Source: an uncultured Collinsella sp. (GTDB lineage Bacteria; Actinomycetota; Coriobacteriia; Coriobacteriales; Coriobacteriaceae). Taken from it: 61,248 bases of DNA. Positions 55,620-61,248 of the stretch are shown piece after piece. The stretch covers positions 1 to 61,248 of the forward strand of contig CABUPH010000014.1 of NCBI GenBank assembly GCA_902493375.1, in the 5' to 3' direction. How positions within the stretch are numbered: position 1 is the stretch's first letter; each line of letters opens with the position of its first letter. Both the position numbers and the translations under genes were made by a program. The notes beneath the pieces were generated by a model, which was not told the origin of the DNA, did no database searches, and saw only the letters and a program-made list of their open reading frames with translations.

Positions 55620-58262
55620 CTACAGCGCGCCGGAACCGGCTTGCATCATGCCGCCGGGGCCCGAGCTCACGCCACTGCTCACAGGCGCGGCGTTTCCGGT
55701 GTGCGGCGCCGCCGGAGCGGTATCGCCCCCGAGTGCACCCGCCGGACGCGGCGCCGGAATCTCACCCGTGCCGTGGCTAAAGACAAACTTGCCGTCGACC
55801 ACGTCGCACAGGACGGTATCGCCCTCGCCCCACTCGCCAGCCAGCAGTTCCTCGGACAGCGGATCCTCGATGAGCTTTTGGATGGCACGACGCAGCGGAC
55901 GCGCACCGTTGGTGAGGTCGGTACCCTCCGCCACAATCTTGTCGTAGGCCGCATCGGTGAGCTTGATGTTCATGCCGTTGGCAATCAGGCGCTGACGCAG
56001 GTCGTCCACCAGCAGGTGCGCGATCTTGGTGAGGTTCTCGCCCGAAAGCTTCTGGAACACCACGATGTCATCGATACGGTTGAGCAGCTCGGGGCGGAAC
56101 AGGCGCTTGAGCTCGCCCATCGCACGGCCGCGGATCTCACTCGACGTGAGACCCTGCTCGCCGGTGGTGCCAAAGCCCACGCTCGCATCCTGCGCAATCT
56201 CGCGGGCGCCCACGTTGGACGTCATGATGATCACGGTATTGCGGAAGTCGACCGTCTTGCCCTGGCTATCGGTCAGGCGGCCCTCCTCCAGCACCTGCAG
56301 CAGGATGTTGAAGATATCGGGGTGCGCCTTCTCGATCTCGTCGAACAGCACGACCGAGTACGGATGGCGACGAACGGCCTTGGTGAGCTGGCCGCCCTCG
56401 TCGTGACCGACGTAACCCGGAGGGCTACCGATGAGCTTGGAGACCTCGAACTCGCTGCCGAACTCCGACATGTCGAAACTGATGAGCGCGTCCTTGCTGC
56501 CAAAGAGGTACTCGGCGAGCGTCTTGGCGAGCTCGGTCTTGCCTGTGCCAGTGGGACCCAGGAAGATAAAGCTGCCGCCGGGACGACGCGGGTCCTTGAG
56601 CGGCGAGCGACTGCGGCGCACGGCCTTGGCGACGGCCTCGACTGCCTCATCCTGGCCGATGATGCGCGTCTTGAGCACGCTTTCGGTCTGCAGCAGGCGC
56701 CGGCTCTCGCTCTCGGTGAGCGAGGAAACCGGCACGCCAGAGGTCACGGACACGATGTCGGCAATCTGACTCACGTCGATGGTGAGCGGGCTGGCGTCGA
56801 GCTCGGCAGTCCAGGCGGCCTTGGCCTCGGCGAGCTCAATCTCGGCGGCCTTCTGCTGCTCGGTGATCTCGGCGGCCTTGTTCATGTCGTCGCTCTCGGT
56901 GGCCTCCTGCGCGGCGGCCTTGAGCTCCTCTATGCGATGCTCGGCCTCGCGCACCGGCTCGGGCGCGCGATTCGCGGCGATGCGAGCGCGGGCACCGGCC
57001 TCGTCGATGAGGTCGATGGCCTTATCGGGCAGGAAGCGATCCTGGATGTAGCGGTTGGAAAGGTTCGCGGCGGCCTCGATAGCACCCTGCGTATAGCGCA
57101 CATGGTGGTGCTCCTCGTAGCGCGGCTTGAGCGCGGTCAGGATCTTGACCGTGTCCTCGACGCTCGGCTCCTCGACATCGATGGTCTGGAAGCGACGCTC
57201 GAAGGCCGGGTCCTTGGTGAGGTACTTGCGGAACTCCTCGGCCGTGGTGGCGCCAATAATCTGGAAGGCACCGCGTGCAAGCACGGGCTTGAGCATAGAG
57301 CTCGCGTCGATGGAGCCCTCGGCAGAACCGGCACCGATGATGGTGTGCATCTCGTCGATAAACAGGATGACGTCGTCGGCTTCGGTCGCCTCCTGGATCA
57401 CGTTCTTGAGGCGCTCCTCAAACTCACCGCGATACTTGGCACCCGCAACGAGGCCCGGCAGGTCGAGCGTCCAGATGTTCTGGTTCATAAGGTTCTCGGG
57501 CACGTTGCCGGCAGCGATCTGCTGTGCCAGGCCCTCGACGATGGCCGTCTTGCCCACGCCGGGGTCACCCAGGATAAGCGGGTTGTTCTTGGTGCGGCGC
57601 GAAAGAATCTCCATCATGCGCTGGACTTCCTTTTCGCGGCCAATCACGGGATCGAGCTCGGCGTCGCGCGCCTTTTGCGTGAGGTTGGTGGCGAACTGCT
57701 TGAGCGTGTCGGTGCCGCTCCCCTTTTGCTGCGAGGCGTCCGAGCCGCTAAAGAACGGCAGGCCCGCACCGGGACGCCCGGCACCGGCACCGGCGAGCGG
57801 ACGCTTCTTGTCCTGGTCCTTGGCGGTGAGTTTCTCGATAGCCTTTTTGATGGAGGCGGACGACACACCCAGGCGCATGAGGATGTCCATGGCCATGCCG
57901 TTACCCTCTTCGACGATGCCAATCAGCAAGTGCTCGGTCGACACGTAGGTCTGGTTGTTCTCACGTGCCACGCGGAAGGAGCGCTCCATCACGCTGATGA
58001 CGAGTGGCGTAAAGGCGAGCTTAGCGGCCTCGGTCTCCTCGCTGGGCTCGGGAACGGTGGTCTGGACCTCTTTGAGTGTGTCCATGATGTCGTCGTAGGA
58101 GATATCGAGCGAGCGCAGCGCCTCGGCGGCAATGCCCTCGTCCTCCTTGGCAAGCGCGAGCAGCAAGTGCTCGGTGCCCACCTTATTTGAGTGTAGATCG
58201 AGCGCCTCTTGCTTGGCCATGGACATGACCTTGCGCGCGCGATCGGTAAAACGGTCTAACAT
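55620..58262 (-). CDS. clpC: ATP-dependent Clp protease ATP-binding subunit ClpC
   Basis: An AAA+ unfoldase that feeds substrates to ClpP. It has 880 residues. Two N-domain repeats (FTDRARKVMSMAKQEAL, KVGTEHLLLAL; YVSTEHLLIGIVEE) are followed by D1 with Walker A GDPGVGKTAIVEGLA, a middle coiled-coil region (about 400-480) and D2 with GPTGTGKTELAKTLAE. The Gly/Pro/Ala-rich C-terminal tail (about 40 residues) is longer than usual. The ATG at 58262 follows AGAGGAACTAGC. No ctsR/mcsAB neighbours are present in the window. Confidence 0.96.
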   Translation of the reverse strand: MLDRFTDRARKVMSMAKQEALDLHSNKVGTEHLLLALAKEDEGIAAEALRSLDISYDDIMDTLKEVQTTVPEPSEETEAAKLAFTPLVISVMERSFRVARENNQTYVSTEHLLIGIVEEGNGMAMDILMRLGVSSASIKKAIEKLTAKDQDKKRPLAGAGAGRPGAGLPFFSGSDASQQKGSGTDTLKQFATNLTQKARDAELDPVIGREKEVQRMMEILSRRTKNNPLILGDPGVGKTAIVEGLAQQIAAGNVPENLMNQNIWTLDLPGLVAGAKYRGEFEERLKNVIQEATEADDVILFIDEMHTIIGAGSAEGSIDASSMLKPVLARGAFQIIGATTAEEFRKYLTKDPAFERRFQTIDVEEPSVEDTVKILTALKPRYEEHHHVRYTQGAIEAAANLSNRYIQDRFLPDKAIDLIDEAGARARIAANRAPEPVREAEHRIEELKAAAQEATESDDMNKAAEITEQQKAAEIELAEAKAAWTAELDASPLTIDVSQIADIVSVTSGVPVSSLTESESRRLLQTESVLKTRIIGQDEAVEAVAKAVRRSRSPLKDPRRPGGSFIFLGPTGTGKTELAKTLAEYLFGSKDALISFDMSEFGSEFEVSKLIGSPPGYVGHDEGGQLTKAVRRHPYSVVLFDEIEKAHPDIFNILLQVLEEGRLTDSQGKTVDFRNTVIIMTSNVGAREIAQDASVGFGTTGEQGLTSSEIRGRAMGELKRLFRPELLNRIDDIVVFQKLSGENLTKIAHLLVDDLRQRLIANGMNIKLTDAAYDKIVAEGTDLTNGARPLRRAIQKLIEDPLSEELLAGEWGEGDTVLCDVVDGKFVFSHGTGEIPAPRPAGALGGDTAPAAPHTGNAAPVSSGVSSGPGGMMQAGSGAL

Positions 58263-58298
58263 GCTAGTTCCTCTTAGACGAGCTAGTTTTTCAAACGC

Positions 58299-58323
58299 AA
58301 AGCGCCACTCGTGGCGGCGCTTT
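58299..58323 (-). other. Hairpin in the clpC leader
   Basis: AAAGCGCC pairs perfectly with GGCGCTTT 37-61 bases upstream of clpC, between the start codon and a TATACT -10-like hexamer (58343-58348). It might be a heat-shock operator or an mRNA structure. It is not a CIRCE (TTAGCACTC-N9-GAGTGCTAA) and not a CtsR box (GGTCAAA repeats). Confidence 0.4.
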
Positions 58324-58447
58324 GGTCTCTTTACCCATATGGAGTATATGTTAACCGCTGGGGCCTTTTCCGCATGCAGCCATACGACAACGTCTACAAA
58401 AAAGGAATCGCCAGGTGCGGCGGGCGCTCTAGGTTAGAGGCTGTTGC

Positions 58448-59041
58448 CTAGCAGGCAGGCTCGGCGTCCATGCTCTCGGCAACGCCATTGACGGCATCGG
58501 CAACGGGAGCACCAGGCATGCGCACGAGCTCCATATGCTGCTCTTCAAAGACGGTTCCCATGGGGAAGGCGCGGCGGAAGACAAAACGAGCAACCGGACC
58601 GGCCACCAGCAGGTTCCAGGGCAGGGCCATGATAAAGTTGCGCGGAATGTTGACGAGCCACATCATCGGCAGCAGCTGCAGGTTGGCGAGCGGACCACCG
58701 GGCATGTGGAACAGGCCTTCACACGCGCCGTAGAGCGACATGATGATGACCATGGGAACGACCATGCAGGAGCTGACAGCGAGCGTCATAGCGAGCGGCG
58801 AGCTCTTGCCCGGCGTGACCAGGAATTTAAAGGCAAAGCCCTTGGCGAGGGGGCTGGCAACAAACCAGTCGCAGCACATGGCAAAAACGTAGGCAACGGG
58901 GAAGCCGAGCCACGCGGCGGCAATGACCTCGCCGTTGATGGCCCCATGCTGCAGGGCAACGTTGTAGATGCTCATCCAGAGCACCATGCAAAAGCACATA
59001 ATAAAGGTGAACAGCAGGCTCTCTCGTTTGTTGATAGGCAT
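58448..59041 (-). CDS. DUF2798-type integral membrane protein
   Basis: A 197-residue membrane protein with two DUF2798-like halves, about four to five hydrophobic segments in total (MCFCMVLWMSIYNVALQHG and LAVSSCMVVPMVIIMSLYG are the matching helices). The PRNFIMALPWNLLVAGPVARFVFRR region resembles the conserved end of the family. Function is unknown. The ATG at 59041 follows AAAGGACCACGCCCTT; 20 upstream codons overlap a hairpin. A hairpin with a T tract lies 44 bases upstream. Confidence 0.75.
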   Translation of the reverse strand: MPINKRESLLFTFIMCFCMVLWMSIYNVALQHGAINGEVIAAAWLGFPVAYVFAMCCDWFVASPLAKGFAFKFLVTPGKSSPLAMTLAVSSCMVVPMVIIMSLYGACEGLFHMPGGPLANLQLLPMMWLVNIPRNFIMALPWNLLVAGPVARFVFRRAFPMGTVFEEQHMELVRMPGAPVADAVNGVAESMDAEPAC

Positions 59042-59084
59042 AAAGGGCGTGGTCCTTTCTGTGTTACGCCGCGGCACAACGCAA

Positions 59085-59136
59085 CAAAAACGGGCGGGCA
59101 AGATGGAGCTGTTGGGACTTCATCTCGCCCGCCCGT
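59085..59136 (-). terminator. Terminator-like hairpin in the leader of the DUF2798 gene
   Basis: ACGGGCGGGCGAGATG pairs with CATCTTGCCCGCCCGT on the minus strand and is followed by TTTTTG. It lies 44 bases upstream of the DUF2798 start, so it either ends the ThrE-like transcript or attenuates transcription into the DUF2798 gene. Confidence 0.7.
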
Positions 59137-59251
59137 GGTACGTGCGTCTGCGACTACTTATGTGGTGTAACCAGCCTAGCACGAAAAGCACATGCTTCGT
59201 AAGCGTTGAGTTTATGAAGATGCAGGGCACCAATAATCCCCCGACCCCATA

Positions 59252-59318
59252 TGTTGCGGTGGAATACGGACTGTTTTGACCCTTTAAGCAGCAATTCAGT
59301 CCCTATTTCACCGCAACT
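59252..59318. repeat. GTTGCGGTGGAATA palindrome, copy 3
   Basis: The outer arms GTTGCGGTGGAATA and TATTTCACCGCAAC pair with one mismatch. The inner part CGGACTG/CAGTCC replaces the GTTCC/GGAAC of copies 1 and 2 and still pairs. Together with copy F and the hairpin at 59085-59136 it fills the 313-base spacer between the DUF2798 and ThrE-like genes. Confidence 0.75.
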
Positions 59319-59320
59319 CA

Positions 59321-59354
59321 TTTGGTGCAAAGTAATCTGCCCCCCTTGCACCAA
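59321..59354 (-). repeat. GGGAC-loop hairpin repeat, copy F
   Basis: TTGGTGCAA pairs perfectly with TTGCACCAA, and the minus-strand loop reads GGGGGGCAGATTACT. It starts at the stop codon of the ThrE-like gene. Copy G, with the same arms, stands upstream of that gene. Confidence 0.65.
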
Positions 59355-60923
59355 TTAGCTGGTGTGGCGCCAGCGAGGGTCGGTGAGTGTACGTGCCACA
59401 CCCAGACCAACGGGCAAAAACGCCACGATGAGCACTGCACGCACAAACCAACCGAGCATATTGACCGTATCGAAGGTGCACATGTAGTACATCGAGCGAT
59501 ACAGATACAGGCCCGGCACCATAATGACAATCGAAGGCACCGTGAGGGCGATACGTGGGTAGGTGAGCTTGACTTCGGCCAAGCTTGCCAGCAGCCCCGA
59601 TACCAGCGCGCCGATAAACGCTGCCGCCTCGGGAGGCATTCCCGCGCTGAGGCCCAGGAAGGGAATCATCGTCGGCGCATCGACAAGGGTCAGACGCAGG
59701 GTATTGGACACGGCGCCGATGAGCCCTGCCGCCGCTGCCATCTTTACCGGGCTGTTGAACATCACTGAGAAGCCGAATACGCCGATAAAGCTCATCAGTA
59801 TGCGCAAGAGCGTAAGAGCCAACGGTGAGAGGCCGAGCGGGGCGAAGTCATCCGGCGCCAGTCCCACACACTCGGCAACCATCCAGCCCACAAGGGTCGC
59901 CATCACAATAATCGACACGGCATACGAAAGACGCTCAATGCCACTTCGCATATCGAGCTTAGCGATGTCGAGGCCTGCCGTAATGAGGGGAAAGCCGGGA
60001 ATCACAAAGAGCATGGCGCCGATATAGCCTTCTTGGTGCGACATTGCCCCCGGTACGACCTGGCCAAGGCCGAGCAATGCCAGCAGATACGAAACGCAAG
60101 CGAGCGCAACGCCCGTCGTCAGCGCGCTAAACTGGCCAAGACCCCGCTTGAGAATATGGGAGCGAGCAAAGTTGCCGACACCAGCGCCCACGAATGCACA
60201 GGCCATCTCGATGGGGCCACCGCCGAGCAAAAAGACGAAAGCGCCGCAGGCACAGGCCGCGGCAAGCCCCTGCTGCCAGGGAGTGTAATCGGGCTTTGAG
60301 CTCTCAACGGTCTTGAGCATCTCGTGGTATTCGTGCACGGTAAACCGGCGCCCATACGTCTCGATTTCCTTTAAGAAGCTCTCCATCATCCAAATGCGAT
60401 GGGTATTGACCCCCGTTGTGGGCAGGCTGACAACCTCGTTAAAGCAGTGGCCATCTTCGATGCAGGTGCACTCAAACGACAGAAGACTCAGGTCGACGTG
60501 AATCGTGACGCCGAGCACGGCAGCAACACGATTCATGGTATCGCGCACGCGCCAGGCACCTGTTCCGCTTGCCAGCATAAGCATGCCGGTGCGGCAGATG
60601 ATGGATGACTTATCGGTGAGTGGCGCATCGACGGCAAGCTCATCGCCTGCCGTCACGATCTGGTGCCAGTCAGTTTTCATATGGAGCGCGCCGGCACGAA
60701 CGCCGTGGTGCATAGGGGCTCTCGAAAGCAGCGAGTCAAGGCGCGAAGGCTGTGGGGGCTCCGCTGATTCACCCTCAACCTCATCAGCCTCTTCATCGAC
60801 CAGATCAAAGGAATCAAGCGGCGCCGGCTCGCGACGGTCGATCAGCTCCTCGTCCTCATCATCAAAGTAGTTGAACTGATCGAGCATGTCCTCTTCGATT
60901 GAACGCTCGCTCGCGTCGTCCAT
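59355..60923 (-). CDS. Threonine/serine exporter family protein (ThrE-like)
   Basis: A 522-residue membrane protein. A long acidic N-terminal tail (about 1-60) precedes the cytoplasmic ThrE_1 (DUF1212) part (TGMLMLASGTGAWRVRDTMN, SFECTCIEDG). About ten hydrophobic segments follow, covering ThrE_1 and ThrE_2 (VIPGFPLITAGLDIAKLDMR, TVPSIVIMVPGLYLYRSMYY). The one-protein fusion is the actinobacterial form known from Corynebacterium ThrE. The ATG at 60923 follows GGAAGGGAG. GGGAC-loop repeats lie at both ends of the gene (copies F and G). Confidence 0.85.
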   Translation of the reverse strand: MDDASERSIEEDMLDQFNYFDDEDEELIDRREPAPLDSFDLVDEEADEVEGESAEPPQPSRLDSLLSRAPMHHGVRAGALHMKTDWHQIVTAGDELAVDAPLTDKSSIICRTGMLMLASGTGAWRVRDTMNRVAAVLGVTIHVDLSLLSFECTCIEDGHCFNEVVSLPTTGVNTHRIWMMESFLKEIETYGRRFTVHEYHEMLKTVESSKPDYTPWQQGLAAACACGAFVFLLGGGPIEMACAFVGAGVGNFARSHILKRGLGQFSALTTGVALACVSYLLALLGLGQVVPGAMSHQEGYIGAMLFVIPGFPLITAGLDIAKLDMRSGIERLSYAVSIIVMATLVGWMVAECVGLAPDDFAPLGLSPLALTLLRILMSFIGVFGFSVMFNSPVKMAAAAGLIGAVSNTLRLTLVDAPTMIPFLGLSAGMPPEAAAFIGALVSGLLASLAEVKLTYPRIALTVPSIVIMVPGLYLYRSMYYMCTFDTVNMLGWFVRAVLIVAFLPVGLGVARTLTDPRWRHTS

Positions 60924-61008
60924 ATAGACGCTCCCTTCCTGCCGACTAACTCTCATCCTAGGCAGCGACGGCTAAAGGAAACATAAAAGAGACGGCTGTC
61001 GCACCAAC

Positions 61009-61042
61009 TTGGTGCAAAGCAACCTGTCCCCCTTGCACCAAA
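61009..61042 (-). repeat. GGGAC-loop hairpin repeat, copy G
   Basis: TTGGTGCAA pairs perfectly with TTGCACCAA, and the minus-strand loop is GGGGGACAGGTTGCT. It has the same arms as copy F at the other end of the ThrE-like gene. Confidence 0.75.
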
Positions 61043-61065
61043 ACTAGGAGTGTCCCCAAGGGATC

Positions 61066-61156
61066 AAACGACCAGTCAAACAAGAACGTCCCCGACGACT
61101 AGTCGTTTAAGAACGTCCCCAATGACTACATCAAGAACGTCCCCAATGACTACATC
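61066..61156 (-). repeat. GGGGACGTTCTTG tandem repeats
   Basis: A hairpin with arms AAACGACCAGTC (61066-61077) and GACTAGTCGTTT (61097-61108), 11 of 12 paired, has a minus-strand loop containing GGGGACGTTCTTG. Two perfect 24-bp tandem copies of a unit AAGAACGTCCCC-AATGACTACATC follow (61109-61132 and 61133-61156). The remaining bases to the window edge show nothing that I recognise. Confidence 0.7.
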
Positions 61157-61248
61157 CAGCTTGACAGCCAAGGAAACGCCGATACCTTGGCACCGACAGA
61201 CACTATGACCCAATCCGAGGGCACTAAAAAGATAGGAGCCCCCGCTCG

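Noticed and set aside
58263..58447. CIRCE or CtsR operator upstream of clpC
   Set aside because: Neither TTAGCACTC-N9-GAGTGCTAA nor tandem GGTCAAA boxes are present; only an AAAGCGCC palindrome is seen.

Overview
The window looks like a high-GC Gram-positive chromosome of the class Coriobacteriia, most likely Collinsella or a close relative. I infer this from the actinobacterial-type informational proteins, GC-rich third codon positions, frequent GTG/TTG starts behind strong Shine-Dalgarno (SD) sequences, an LAxTG cell-wall sorting signal and the gut-type gene content. The assignment rests on recognition alone; no database search was possible. Backbone: read on the minus strand from right to left, the window follows the clpC-to-S10 superoperon known from Bacillus: clpC, disA, ispD, ispF, cysS, rlmB, yacP/rae1, (tRNAs, tuf), rpmG, tRNA-Trp, secE, nusG, rplK, rplA, then rplJ, rplL, rpoB, rpoC, rpsL, rpsG, fusA, rpsJ. 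So most of the window is the transcription and translation core, with isoprenoid (ispD/F), c-di-AMP (disA), rRNA-maturation and proteolysis (clpC) genes attached. Interruptions: (1) about 25 kb and 20 genes (16.9-41.96 kb) split rplKA from rplJL. (2) galU lies between rplL and rpoB. (3) An ECF sigma/anti-sigma pair (3.98-5.53 kb) lies between rpoC and rpsL. (4) pepD and mntP lie between clpC and disA. (5) tuf with tRNA-Tyr/Thr/Met sits upstream of rpmG (as in the E. coli tufB region), not behind fusA. The 25-kb insert carries an aminotransferase, a DNA glycosylase, a GH13 amylase, an MFS exporter, a FeoA-FeoB fusion, a GntR/DDAH/antiporter arginine module, an esterase, PTS EIIA, asnS, a WYL-type regulator, a TrpX-like ABC importer, a surface nucleotidase, MscS, and a cytoplasmic BMP-domain protein coupled to a phosphoesterase. 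Repeats: intergenic spaces hold several families of palindromic repeats. The most striking is a ~190-210-bp nested palindrome present three times (3684-3875, 5654-5845, 16640-16849). Two equal-length copies bracket the ECF islet, and the third contains the rplJ promoter and adjoins the 25-kb insert, so all three lie at synteny breakpoints. Their arms differ in sequence but still pair. A second family of small hairpins shares a GGGAC(A/G) loop with unrelated arms. RNA regulation: an L10 leader with terminator precedes rplJ, and a yybP-ykoY Mn riboswitch with terminator precedes mntP. One protein-level surprise is that RpoC carries a C-terminal helix-hairpin-helix segment that reads like the RNA polymerase alpha C-terminal domain.
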